DNA of 64,000 nucleotides from Pelobates cultripes. Its lineage: Eukaryota; Chordata; Amphibia; Anura; Pelobatidae. This document shows, in pieces, positions 40,927 to 52,875 of this stretch (positions are counted from its first letter, which is position 1; the number at the start of each line of letters is the position of its first letter). Location of the stretch: the NCBI GenBank assembly GCA_933207985.1, contig OW240913.1:262604783-262668782 (forward strand). Reading direction: 5' to 3'. The position numbers and the translations under genes were made by a program. Below the pieces are notes generated by a model. The model saw nothing but the letters and a program-made list of their open reading frames with translations, did not search any database and was not told the origin of the DNA.

Positions 40927-43900
40927 GTGAAGCTCTGTACCTTCAATGTTAGGGGCCTCAATGCTCCGGTAAAACGCCACCTTCTAACTAGAGAGGTTAG
41001 ACATATGGGTATAGACATACTATGCCTCCAGGAAACCCATTTTAGGCACAACGACTACCCAGCAATATTAACCAAAGATTTTCCACACCAGTATCACGCC
41101 ACGGCACCCACTAAAGCTAGGGGAGTATCCATCCTCATCAGCAAAACGGTCTCTTTCACACTGCAGACTGTAGACATAGATCCGACTGGTAGATATATCA
41201 TACTCGTGGGATTGTTTAACGAAATGCTATACACCATAGTGAACATGTACTCCCCAAACACTAATCAAAGGAATTTCTTGCACAAAATTTTAACCCAGAC
41301 AGCCAAAACCCAAAAGGGCATCACGATTATAGGAGGGGACTTCAACCACATTTTCGACCCGCTTACGGACACCACCCTACATGCACGTAGCAAGCACCAC
41401 CGCCCCCTGAAGAGACAATGTAGAGCCATAGCAAAACTACTCCATGCCCAACATTTCTATGACGCCTGGAGAGTCACGCACCCTACAGAAAGGGCGTATA
41501 CCCATTTTTCAGCAGTACACAACTCTTACTCCAAAATAGATGGGTTTCTCTTAGCGGGATCGGCCCTAGACCAACTAGTTGATAGCGATATACAGCAGAT
41601 TACGTGGTCAGACCACGCACCAGTAACTATAGAACTAAAAAATATCTACGACTTTAAACACCGCAGCCCGTGGAAAATAAACAATTCACTGTTAAGGGAC
41701 GAGGGATACGCACAAACTCTAAAGGAAGACCTCCAAACATACTTCGATAATAATGACACGGGGGATGTCTCAGACTCCACCTTATGGCTAGCACACAAGA
41801 CAGTGACAAGAGGCCTATTGATCAGAAGGGCAGCCTATGTGAAAAGGACACAACAGACACAACTCAGAAAATGGCAGGCAGAGCTGTATAACTTAAACAG
41901 ACTTAACCAACACACCCCAACACCAGAGACAAGACACAAAATAACCCAGCTCACACGCCTTATGTACCAACACGCACTTGAGACACTCAGCGCACACATG
42001 CAGAAGCTCAAGATAAACCATTACGTGCAAGGGAATAAGGCAAGCAAATTGCTGGCACAAAGAATAAAATCTAGACAGGCACACCAAAAAATATCCTACG
42101 TCACGGACCAAGCAGGAACACAAATACGTACCCCAAAAGGCATAAGTGAGGTATTCGCTTCATACTACTCAACACTCTATAATATTCAACAGGACACACA
42201 GGTCAGACATCCGACGACCACAAGCATAAGAGAGTACCTAGATGGAGTGAGAATACCCAAGATCACGCCACAACAACAGCTAGACCTTACAAAACCAATA
42301 ACAGTTCTAGAGGTTGAGGAGCTAATTAAAGGCCTCCCAACAGGGAAATCCCCAGGACCAGACGGATTTGACAATCAATACTACAAGAAATTTAACACCA
42401 CACTCGCACCATACTTAGCCAGATTATTCACAGAGGCAACCCAAAAGGGGGAACTCCCCAAAGAAACACTGTCGGCTCACATAGTTACGCTCCCAAAACC
42501 CAACAAAACCCCGACAATCCCACAGAACTTCCGACCAATTTCCCTCCTCAACACGGACGCAAAACTGTACGCCAAATTATATGCCAACAGACTGAGTGTA
42601 ATCCTCCCGACCATAATACATGATGACCAGGTGGGTTTCATAAAGGGGAGACAGGGGTCGGACAACACCAGGAAAGTTATTAACATCCTCCACTACCTAC
42701 AGGGCCGGCACCGGGGGGGACTTCTTGTCTCCCTCGACGCCGAAAAAGCCTTCGATCGTCTACACTGGGGGTTCCTTCAGGAGGTATTGGGTAGGTTTGA
42801 CATCCCTTGTGGCTTTGTGGCAGCCGTTAGTGCTCTATATAGCCAACCCGCAGCACGAGTACTGAACGCGGGGTTCCTGTCGGAGCCGTTCCGACTCACA
42901 AACGGCACGAGACAGGGATGCCCTCTGTCCCCGCTGCTTTATGTGTTGGCGCTAGAGCCGTTAGCGATCAAAATTAGAGAAAACCCCACAATACACGGCC
43001 TGGAGATAGGGAAGAGGGAATACAAGGCAAACCTCTTCGCGGACGACATCCTGTTGACACTAACACAACCACATCTGTCGCTCCCAAACCTGTTGAGGGA
43101 AATAGAAATCTACGGGGAACAATCATACTACAAACTTAATGTAACCAAAACACAAGCAATGGGAATCGGGATAGCACGCAACACCATAGCAAATTTAAAA
43201 AACTCATTCCCACTAGACTGGAGAGAGGACTACCTTACCTTCTTAGGTCTGAAGATCCCAAAGGACCCCGAGAGACTCTTTCACCTAAACTACGGGAGGT
43301 TAATAGACGAATGTAATGCCACCTTAAAGAATTGGGATAGCAAGTTCATGTCCTGGGTGGGGAGACTGGCGGCGGTGAAGATGATGCTGTTGCCGAAATT
43401 CCTATACCTAACTAGAACGCTACAGATCCATATCCCCAACACATACTTGAAACGCCTACATCGATCTCTCACTAGTTTCGTGTGGGCATACAAGAAAGTT
43501 AGAGTGGCCACCCGCATACTTTCCAAACCCCTAGCGCAGGGAGGGCTAGGCCTACCCGAGGTGACAACATATTATAGGGCTGCACTGTTGACCACCGCAC
43601 TACAGGCGCACACAGCCCAAAACCCACCACAGTGGGTGGAGATGGAATCAACGTGGGCTTGCCCCAAGGGTCTTAGCCACTTATTCTGGGTTCCCCACGA
43701 ACACCGACTTATAGCCCCAGACACACCCGCTACCACAAAAACCTTACTACGTAATTGGGATACGATCAAACCCCAGCTAGGTTACACAGAGAAATGGGCG
43801 CTGACCACTCCAATATACTGCATACACCTGGCAAACCCCACATTTGACCATCGCATATGGGCTGAGCGAGGGTGCACGCTAGTTAGACACCTCTATAATC

Positions 43901-44736
43901 AAGGGACAATGAGACAATTCCCCGACTTACAACACAGTTACGACCTGCCACAAAGAGCAATATTTTCCTATCTGCAACTAAGAGGAATACTAACGGACTC
44001 CACTGCCCTGACAACCCAGACACATGCGCAACACATAGAGAAAGCGTGCGAATCTAGGACAATGCCTAAAAAACCGCTCTCCCTGATGTATGCAACACTC
44101 AATAACCCAACTCAGCAGACACCACCACAGCTAGACAAATTCATAGAGGCATGGCATAGGGACCTAAATACAACTTTCTCAAAGGAACAATGGAATCAGG
44201 CTTTTATAGCCCATAAAGGCAGATCCAGATGCGCATCCCACCTAGAGCTAATGCGCAAGATCCAATATAGGTGGTATTTAGTGCCAACCAGACTGGCAAC
44301 CATATACCCCAACACCTCGCGGCTCTGCTGGAGATGTTTACAAGAGGAGGGCACAATGTTCCACATTTGGTGGACCTGTGCGACCATCAGGGGATACTGG
44401 AGGACAGTTGAAGGGATGCTAAAGGGGGCACTGAACTCAGGAAACAATCTGAAACCAGAAACTGCTCTACTTTTCATATCCCTTGACCCACTCCCAAAAG
44501 CACATGCTAGCCTAACATACCACATACTGATAGCTGCCAACCTATTAATAGCCAGAGGGTGGAAACAACCAAAGCCACCGGAGAGATCTAGCCTTATCCA
44601 ACAGATCTCCCTAAACCTAACATATGAAACGAAGACTAGCCAGCTGATGCGCCCATCACACCACATAAGGGACGCCAGGCGAATATGGGAGGCATACCTG
44701 AGGAAGGTTGAGGAGGGGGAGGGGCTTGAACACTAA
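40927..44736 (+). CDS. L1-like ORF2: endonuclease and reverse transcriptase
   Basis: The 1269-codon frame begins with an apurinic-type endonuclease (CTFNVRGLN; LQETHF; GGDFNHIF near 136; SDHAPV near 228), then the RT: FRPISLLNTDAKLYAK, DQVGFIKGRQGSDN, SLDAEKAFDRLHW, GTRQGCPLSPLLY and NLFADDILL (FADD near residue 703). A C-terminal zinc-binding motif, CWRCLQEEGTMFHIWWTC, lies near 1134. It nicks target DNA and primes reverse transcription there. The frame has no ATG before the endonuclease: it opens at GTG after an in-frame TGA at 40900-40902, and the nearest ATG (40899) is in another frame. All catalytic motifs appear intact. Confidence 0.94.
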   Translation: MKLCTFNVRGLNAPVKRHLLTREVRHMGIDILCLQETHFRHNDYPAILTKDFPHQYHATAPTKARGVSILISKTVSFTLQTVDIDPTGRYIILVGLFNEMLYTIVNMYSPNTNQRNFLHKILTQTAKTQKGITIIGGDFNHIFDPLTDTTLHARSKHHRPLKRQCRAIAKLLHAQHFYDAWRVTHPTERAYTHFSAVHNSYSKIDGFLLAGSALDQLVDSDIQQITWSDHAPVTIELKNIYDFKHRSPWKINNSLLRDEGYAQTLKEDLQTYFDNNDTGDVSDSTLWLAHKTVTRGLLIRRAAYVKRTQQTQLRKWQAELYNLNRLNQHTPTPETRHKITQLTRLMYQHALETLSAHMQKLKINHYVQGNKASKLLAQRIKSRQAHQKISYVTDQAGTQIRTPKGISEVFASYYSTLYNIQQDTQVRHPTTTSIREYLDGVRIPKITPQQQLDLTKPITVLEVEELIKGLPTGKSPGPDGFDNQYYKKFNTTLAPYLARLFTEATQKGELPKETLSAHIVTLPKPNKTPTIPQNFRPISLLNTDAKLYAKLYANRLSVILPTIIHDDQVGFIKGRQGSDNTRKVINILHYLQGRHRGGLLVSLDAEKAFDRLHWGFLQEVLGRFDIPCGFVAAVSALYSQPAARVLNAGFLSEPFRLTNGTRQGCPLSPLLYVLALEPLAIKIRENPTIHGLEIGKREYKANLFADDILLTLTQPHLSLPNLLREIEIYGEQSYYKLNVTKTQAMGIGIARNTIANLKNSFPLDWREDYLTFLGLKIPKDPERLFHLNYGRLIDECNATLKNWDSKFMSWVGRLAAVKMMLLPKFLYLTRTLQIHIPNTYLKRLHRSLTSFVWAYKKVRVATRILSKPLAQGGLGLPEVTTYYRAALLTTALQAHTAQNPPQWVEMESTWACPKGLSHLFWVPHEHRLIAPDTPATTKTLLRNWDTIKPQLGYTEKWALTTPIYCIHLANPTFDHRIWAERGCTLVRHLYNQGTMRQFPDLQHSYDLPQRAIFSYLQLRGILTDSTALTTQTHAQHIEKACESRTMPKKPLSLMYATLNNPTQQTPPQLDKFIEAWHRDLNTTFSKEQWNQAFIAHKGRSRCASHLELMRKIQYRWYLVPTRLATIYPNTSRLCWRCLQEEGTMFHIWWTCATIRGYWRTVEGMLKGALNSGNNLKPETALLFISLDPLPKAHASLTYHILIAANLLIARGWKQPKPPERSSLIQQISLNLTYETKTSQLMRPSHHIRDARRIWEAYLRKVEEGEGLEH

Positions 44737-44989
44737 CGAGAGTGGAGGGGAAGAAAGAGGAAAAAAAAAAAAAAAAACTATATCCATATACCCAAGAAGA
44801 ATAAAAAGTACCACACATACTACATAACCGCTCAGGCGCAGAGAGGCCATAAACCCTACCACCAAGGTTCGAAAACAGGCATTGAGATAAACCCAGCTGA
44901 AGACAAATAACTCAATAGGCAAATGCGGAACAATCACCCACACTGTACATAGTTATCCAGGGGACAAGAGGCAGGAACCAAGCAAAGTA

Positions 44990-45787
44990 TGACAACCAAG
45001 GCGGAGACATGGAGTGATACAGAGCTCTTGCAGCCTGCTCCCCCATCTCTTCTCCTTGTCAGGTATAGCATGGCATGTAATTCATCGCCGGAACCCACTT
45101 CCGGGTTCACGGCGCTCAGCCCCGCCCCTTTCTCTGACGCGGTCCCTCCACGATACTTAGGAGGACCGCGCCAGATTCAAAGGGCTGGATTATTCGCACA
45201 GGTGCTGCATGAAGATCAGCTGCTCTACTTCTGATCCTACCTGCTCCACTTCTATACCTCGGCTAGTAAACGGATTTCTACCTTCTCCACTTCTCGACCT
45301 CGGCTTGTAAACGGATTTCTACCTTCTCCACTCCTAGACCTCGGCTTGTAACTCTGAATTCTACCTTCTCCACTCCCAGACCTCGGCTTGTTAAAACGGA
45401 CTTCCCCACTCTCCACTCCTAGTTCTCAGCTTGTTGAAACGGACTTCTAATTTCTCCTTCATTGGGTGAATTAACCCTTCCAGTGCCAGAACTGCCTTTA
45501 AGTTAAGTAATACTTTTACCAAACAAGTCAATTACTATTATTTATATTACACAGTATCTAAAACTCACTAAAGTGTCACTTTGTCTAATTATTCCTCTTA
45601 CTCATAAGGGATTGCTACAAAGCCTAATTTTACCTTCATGGATATTTAAAGGTACAGTGACCATAGTTTCATACCAATATAAAAGGAGGTGAACCTTATT
45701 GTTGTTGCAACCAAGAAATGCTGCAGTTGAGTTCCAATTAAAGAAATATTACAAAATAAGTATTACAGAATAATCCAGCCCAATTCA
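44990..45787 (+). repeat. Gypsy 5' LTR and leader candidate, with five tandem units
   Basis: This non-coding stretch precedes the gypsy gag start and should contain its 5' LTR and primer site, but the 3' LTR is not in the window, so the limits cannot be checked. Five diverged units of about 41 bp, each with CTCCACTTCT and CCTCGGCTTGTAA, lie at about 45240-45450. Confidence 0.45.
45240..45450 (+). repeat. Tandem repeat, about 5 units of 41 bp
   Basis: The unit reads approximately CTTCTCCACTTCTAGACCTC then GGCTTGTAAACGGATTTCTA, with units increasingly diverged towards the 3' side. Confidence 0.85.
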
Positions 45788-48700
45788 ATGGAACCAGCAG
45801 ATATTAACTCTCAAGTTTCTGCCCTAACCAATAGAGTGGATACGATTGCTCAAGGGTTACAGGAACTGCAAATTACAAATGAGAGAATATTAACCTATGT
45901 TAGAGACATTCAAGGTCATCTTCCTCATGCCGCTCTTCAATCGGCTGGTGATCCTGCTGTCTGTAATCCAGAAAAATTTCATGGAGATAGAACAAAGTAC
46001 AGAGAGTTTTTGAATTCTTGCAAACTACTAATAGCTTTAAAACCTAGATCTTATCCCACCGAAAGATCCAAAGTCTGTTCAGTGATCTCTTTTTTAAGAG
46101 GTGAACCTATGGCCTGGGCCCATTCCTTTTTGGAAAATGATGATCCCATATTGGATTCATTGGATGAGTTCTTTGAAGCTATGTCTTTATTATATGAAGA
46201 TCCTTTTAAACAAACTACTGCTGATTTAACCATCAGAACATTACACCAAAAGAATAGACCTGTTGAAGATTATATTGCAGAATTCAAAAGATGGGCTACA
46301 GAAACCCAATGGAATGACATTACTTTACGCAATCAATTCCGTCTCGGATTATCTGAAGCTGTGAAAGATGAACTCTCTCGTACAGAACTTCCTCCTACCT
46401 TAAATGCATTGATTCAACTGTCTATCAGTATTGATAGACGTCTAAGAGAAAGAAAAGCTGAAAGGGTTCTTACTAATTCTACCTGGAGAAAACCTTTCAC
46501 TACTCTAAAACTACCTGAAAAAATTCCTCCACAAACTGAACCTATGGAAGTAGGTATAATAAAAAGTCCTCTTACTTCTGAAGAAAGAATAAGAAGGAGA
46601 CAACTAAACTTATGTATGTATTGTGCTTCGAATGAACATCTAATTTCCGAATGTCCTCTACTGAAACATTCAAAAGGTGGTAAGCTTCATTCATCTACCT
46701 CTATATTGAAAGTTTTTCAAAAAAGAAAAGCATCTACTTATTTTTCTATATCTCTCATATTACAGTGGGATACAAAAAGAATCGTGACTGAGGCCATCAT
46801 TGATTCTGGTGCTAATGGAACTTTTCTTGATTTTTCTTTTGTTTCAAAAAATAAAATTCCTTGTGTTCAAAAAACCAATTTTATTCCAATCAGAGTTATT
46901 GACGGTTCATTTATATCCTCAGGACCCATCAAAGAGGAAACAATCCCTCTAAGAATGATTACCAACAACGTACATTTCGAATTCATTACATTTGATATTA
47001 TTAAATCTCCACTTTATCCCGTCATTCTAGGAATTAATTGGTTAAAAAACCATGATCCTTTAATTAAGTTGTCTCCCTTCTCCATCTCCTTTGCTTCTGA
47101 TTTCTGTAAAAAAACGTGCTTACAACACATTCCTATTCTCCAAACTACTGTAGAACCAGTTATACCTCCATTCTACTCCGATTTTGCAGATGTCTTTTGT
47201 AAAAAAGAAGCGGAAACACTCCCTCCTCATCGGCTATATGATTGCCCAATAGATCTCATACCCGGAGCTCCTATTCCTTATGGTCATATTTATCCACTCT
47301 CTGAAAAGGAGTTAGAAATTTTAAAAGAATATTTTAATGAAAATTTACGCAAAGGGTTCATCAGACCCTCGACCTCTCCTGCTGCTTCTAGTATTTTCTT
47401 TGTGAAGAATAAAGACCAAACCATCCGTCCTATTATAGATTACAGAGCCTTAAATAAAATAACTATTAAAAATCGTTATCCTCTTCCACTAATAAATGAA
47501 TTAATTGAAAGGTTATGAACTGCAACTATATTCACTAAACTCGACCTTCGAGGCGCATATAACCTCATTAGAATAAAACAGGATGATGAATGGAAAACCG
47601 CCTTCCGGACAAGATATGGTCTCTACGAATATCTAGTGATGCCTCTCGGGCTCTGTAATGCCCCTGCAACGTTTCAACATTTTATCAATGATATCTTTAG
47701 AGATCTTCTGGATGTATGTGTTATTATCTACTTAGATGATATCTTAATATATTCTAACAATTTGGATGAACATAGGAAGCATGTTAGATGGGTTCTATCT
47801 AGACTGAGAACTCATAAATTATACGCTAAACCAGAAAAATGCCTTTTTGAGGTTACTGAATTCTCTTTTCTAGGATACATTATTTCACCTCATTCTTTGA
47901 AGATGGATAATTCAAAAATCAAATGTATTATTGATTGGCCTGCTCCTACTACTACAAAAGAATTACAACGTTTTCTTGGATTTGCAAACTTCTATAGAAA
48001 ATTTATTAGAAACTATTCGGATGTATCACATCCTCTTAACCTCCTCAACAGTAGTAAACGTCCTTTTAATTGGAATAAAGATGCTCAAACAGCCTTCGAC
48101 GAATTAAAAAAAAGATTTACAACTGCACCTATTCTACAACTACCTAATCCAGCATTCCTATATGTTCTTGAAGTTGATGCATCAGATGCAGCCATCGGAG
48201 CAGTTCTTTCTCAACAAAAGACTCCACAAGATCCACTTCATCCAGTTGCCTTTTTTTCAAGATCCTTGAGCTCTGCTGAAAAAAATTATCCTATTGGTGA
48301 AAAAGAATTATTAAGTGTTAAAGCTGCCTTTGAAAATTGGCGTCATCTTCTGGAAGATACAAAACAACCTATAATAGTTTATACTGACCATAAAAATCTT
48401 GAATATCTCTATACTAACAAAACCCTTACAGCTAGACAAGTTAGATGGAACCTATTTTTTAACCGATTTAACTTCCAATTAACATACAGACCTGGAAATA
48501 GAAATAAAAAGGCTGACGCTCTTTCTCGAATTCCTTCTAAAACTACTACTGATGATTATCCTTCTACCAAAATAATAGGAATCCTCTCTTCTCTTCATGA
48601 TGACATAAAAAATTTGAATCAGAAGGATCTTGAACTTCCCAAAACTCCTATACTAACAAAAAAGGATGGTCTATTTTATTTTAAAAATAGAATTTATATT

Positions 48701-49443
48701 CCTCCCATTCTTAGGAATAAATTACTTAAGATGGTTCATGATTCCCCCCTAGCTGGACATCCTGGAATAAAGAAAACACTTGAACTAACTTATTAACACG
48801 ATATTATTGGTGGCCTCGCCAGGATAGAACCATTGCATTATATGTCAAAACATGTCCTATCTGTCAAAGGTCTAAACCAGAACATAATCAACCTTTTGGA
48901 TTACTACTTAACTTACCTATTCCAGAAAAACCTTGGCAATCCATTTCTATGGATTTTATCGTTGATCTTCCACCTTCTCAACATTTCCCCACTATTCTTG
49001 TCGTTGTGGATCGCTTCACAAAAATGTCCCATTTCATTTCTTTAAAAAAATTACCCTCCTCTGTAGAATTGTCTAAGGTCTTTATTGACAATATTGTGAA
49101 ACTTTATGGTCTTCCTGAAGAAATTATTTCTGATAGGGGGACACAATTTACCTCCAAATTCTGGAAAGAGATGTGTCTCTCCCTTCAAATTCAACGCAAA
49201 CTCTCTTCCGCTTATCATCCCCAAACTAATGGGCAAACAGAAAGGGTTAATCAATGTTTGGAACAATATCTTCGATGTTATTGTTCATACCTTCAAGATG
49301 ACTGGACCACATGGTTACCTATGGCCGAATTTTCTTACAATAATACCATTCATTCTAGTACGAAAATGACTCCTTTCTTCTCCAACTATGGTTTTCATCC
49401 GTCTTCATTCCCCATCCAAACCATTACTTCATCCAATCCTACT
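45788..49443 (+). pseudogene. Ty3/gypsy gag-pol, cut by the assembly gap
   Basis: A single gag-pol frame starts at ATG 45788. It carries a Gag capsid region (VEDYIAEFKRWATETQW), a zinc knuckle CMYCASNEHLISEC (46612-46653), protease AIIDSGANGTFLDF, RT with FGLCNAPATFQ-like MPLGLCNAPATFQHF and YLDDILIYSNN (near 47728), RNase H (LEVDASDAAIGAVLSQQ) and integrase (MDFIVDLPPSQHFP, ISDRGTQFTSKFW, AYHPQTNGQTERVNQ). A TGA at 47516-47518 interrupts RT in phase; a stop at 48794-48796 and a frame change before 48949 break the start of integrase. The end and the 3' LTR are lost in the N run. Confidence 0.92.
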
Positions 49444-49543
49444 NNNNNNNNNNNNNNNNNNNNNNNNNNNNNNNNNNNNNNNNNNNNNNNNNNNNNNNNN
49501 NNNNNNNNNNNNNNNNNNNNNNNNNNNNNNNNNNNNNNNNNNN
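49444..49543. other. Assembly gap of exactly 100 N
   Basis: A run of 100 N is a customary placeholder for a gap of unknown size between joined contigs. The left side ends inside gypsy integrase; the right side starts inside the LTR-like sequence already seen at 33151. Confidence 0.98.
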
Positions 49544-52027
49544 GTCTGGAAACAAGCAGGTTGGTTGAATAAATCAAGATGGTTCAAGGTATTTGGAGTT
49601 GAGCAGATTCCTCAGAATGAGTCAGGATCAGAGGTCATGTCATGTCCAGAACCACAGCTTCAATCAATGTAAAGGCAGTTTCCTTTAGCAAGGTGTGGCC
49701 ACTTACAGCATGAGTAATCAGTCCAGGCAGGTGAGGATGAGAGTTCAGACATAGTGGTTAGGAAGGCCACTAGTGGCAAAATATAGTTACTGCAGACATA
49801 GACCTGAATGAAAGGAATGAAATACCAAAATTAAGGTTTGGATACTAACAGACACACAGAAGGGCCGGGGGCACAATGAGATACACAAAGGGGCTAGGGG
49901 GACCAAGAGACACATAGAGGATTAGGAGGACACACAGAGGAGTTTTGGACAAAAACGCAGAGTGGATAGGTGGACAAAAAGGCACATACAGGGCTGAAGG
50001 AAAAAAAAACACCAAAGGCGCTGGCATGACAAAGAGAAACAGAGTGGAATGGAACACAGAGGAGTTGGGGACAATGACACAGACTGGCGGGGGGGCAAAA
50101 AGGCATACAGATTACAGAAGGCCTGGGGGCTAGAGACACACAAAGGGATATGTTACCATACATGTTTGATATGTTTACCATACATACAGAGATATGAGAC
50201 CTTCGGTTGTGGTGTGTCGAAACCATTGTATTGGTAGGCCTATAAATAAAGACAGCCTACCTAAACAGGTCATTTATTAAAAAGGGGGAGGCAAGCCATT
50301 TAAATAAGTGCCCTTATATAAGTTATCTGTTAAAGAAAATACATTTCTAAAGAATGTTCCATCCCTAGATTTGTAGGCTGCTGCATTGGTCAGTATCATC
50401 TGATACACAATATAAATCTTATAATATATAATAATAATATATTAAGTTTTTTTTTTTAAATATATATGTTCATTGGTGGCTTTTATTTTTTGCTTGTAAA
50501 TGTCAATTCAACCAGCAGTCAATTGCCCAGCATGAAAAAAAAGAGACCACAATATACCGTGTTTAGAGTAAAGCTCAGAAATATAAAATGTCACCTTGCA
50601 TATTGTTATTTGGAGATATTTTTTTATTCATATTTTTGCAAATTATGAGATAGCATTGTTCAGGTATGGATGCAGATGAGGACGTATTATGATTTTTTTA
50701 ATTTTTATTTTTTACTGCATAAAGAGCAATCCAAAGCAGAAAGCAGCATTAACTCCTTCATACACAAACTCAAACTGGCTGGCTGATAAATTAAGCTATA
50801 ATTCATGTAATTTGTCTTAGAGGGGAACTGTCACTTCCCATGAATTTTAATATTTTGATTACTTATCCCTATATGCAATATGTATTTGTGAGGTGTAAAA
50901 CATAAATGAAATTGTAGAAACCCACACCCCTTTCCCCTGTAACTGTTCACCTCCATCTTAGCTCCCTGTCAGTCATTGTTGATCATTTTGTCCTTTGCAC
51001 GGTTCCCCTTTAACTTGCCATAGAAAATGGGTTCTAAGGGTAAAATGCGTGACAAAAGACAGATTAGCCACAATGCAAGCTTAACTTCTGTCCTGAACCC
51101 CTGCCAATATGAAGCTATTGTATGCGGTATGTCTCCTGAGGCTGTAAATTATTGTAAATCAACATGGTTTTAAAACTGGCAAATCATCATGTGATTTGTA
51201 GTTCTACTACAGCCACATGGTCAACATTTTGCTGTCCCCTGTAGTAAATCAACGATGGAGCGCTCAATTTTACCCTACTCTAACGTGCATCTATGCATTA
51301 TATGTATATAATTTTTTTTTAAATTCTTGATTTTATACGGGTGGTACAATACAATTGAGAAAAGCAAAAAGACACATGTGATCAGGGCCAGATTAAGAGC
51401 CCAGTGGGCCTGGTGCTGACAATTATGATGGGCCTAATTACAGAATCATATCGACCAAAAACAGTAAAACACTTCCAAGCATCATCTATCTGATGGAGAT
51501 GGTGCTGGAGAGAAAGAAAACAGCAGCTATAAGAAAACACATACCCTAGGCTAATCTCTCTCTAAGTTATGTTTTCATCTTTCAAGTAAATCCATAACCC
51601 CTAACAGCAGTGTCCAGTCAAGCAGGAAGTCAATGGGCATGGTAAAAGGGTGTGCCACTGACACAAATCATGTAACCTGCCAAAAGGGGCGAACATGCCC
51701 AAAAAGAGGACATGTCTGCACAAAGAATTAGAAGGCCAGTCTGGCATGAATGCATGTCAGGCTGCCTGCCAATCATGCAGCTGGCCAACTAAGGGCATAC
51801 TATGCAGACAGCACCCTGAGCTTGGCATAAATGCATCTAATGATGCGCTCACTCAACGCTTTCTAAGGACTGTCACCTAGCACTCGCTGGTCCACTTGTC
51901 TCCTTACCTTCTTACTAGCAGGCAGAAGCTGCTGGTATATGGTCTGGGACAGAGAAAAGGTGTATGTAGTGAGTGTAGAAGAAAGGGAACATGCCACAGT
52001 GTTAGAGAGACCAAAGTCAGCATTACC

Positions 52028-52558
52028 TTAAAGGATCACTATAGGGTCAGGAAAACAAACATGAATTCATGATCCTATAGTGTTAACACCACCATCTAGC
52101 CCCTCTGAGCCCCTCATGCCTCCATAAATAGAGCAAAATCCTACTATATTCAAGCCTGAAGCTGTAACTAAAAAAACAAGCAGTCTGCTGACCTCATTCG
52201 AAGTGGTGGCCTGATCCAATCACAGTGCTTCCCCATAGGATTGGCTGAGACTGACAAAGAGGCAGATCAGGGTCAGAGCCAGCATGATTCAAACACAGCC
52301 CTGGCCAATCAGCATCTCCTCATAGAGATGAATTTAATTAATGAAGAGGGAGGAGACACTGAATGTTTGGATGCATTTTAGGCAGCCATGACCCAGGAAG
52401 GATCTCTAACGGTCATCTAAGGAGTGGCCAGTGAAGTTATCACTAGGATGTAATGTAAAGACTGCATTTTCTCTGAAAAGACAGTGTTTACAGCAAAATG
52501 CCTAATGGTAGTGATTCAATAAGCTGTAGTTGTTCTGGTAACTCTAGTGTCCCTTTAA
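52028..52558. mobile_element. T2-type MITE nested in the hAT element
   Basis: The ends TTAAAGGATCACTATAGG and CTCTAGTGTCCCTTTAA are inverted repeats with TTAA at both tips, as in T2 MITEs. The interior has no coding sequence. Being complete and inside the hAT, it arrived in the hAT family either before or after that element's own insertion here. Confidence 0.8.
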
Positions 52559-52875
52559 CTGTGTGGGGACACAGACACCAGGGACACAGACACTAGAAAC
52601 ACTGGCTGGGGGACATGGGGACATTGAGACATGGGGGCACTGGGAGACGTGGGGACAAGGAGACACCAGAGCCACAGACACTAGGGACATTAGCTTGGAG
52701 ACATGGGGACATTGAGACAATTGGGCACTGGGAGACATGGAGGCACTAGGAGACATGGGGACAGTGAGACACTGGCAGACTGGGGGCACTGGGAGACTAG
52801 GGGGCACTGAGACACCAGGGACACTGGCTGGGAGACATGTGGACACTGTGTCCCCATGTGTCTGTGTCATAATGT
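52559..52875. repeat. GGGACA-rich minisatellite inside the hAT element
   Basis: Degenerate units such as GGGGACATTGAGACATGGG and CACTGGGAGACATGGGG repeat for about 300 bp. The long antisense open frame here is a by-product of the repeat. Confidence 0.85.

Larger units (their letters stand above)
38979..44980 (+). mobile_element. Full-length L1-like LINE with both ORFs open
   Basis: The 5' end (GGGGGCGTGTCC) joins sequence that is uninterrupted at 57421 in the other copy, so the insertion point is exact. The element has a 120-bp 5' UTR, ORF1 (318 residues with stop excluded about 317), an 870-bp inter-ORF region with A-runs, and ORF2 (1269 residues). An A-run lies at 44761-44777 after ORF2. 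The exact 3' end is uncertain because sequence after it neither returns to the host flank nor shows a target duplication; the end given is approximate, just before the next element. Confidence 0.88.

Noticed and set aside
44740..44785. Taking the A-run after ORF2 as the definite L1 3' end
   Set aside because: No target duplication or return to host flank follows, so the true end could lie further right.
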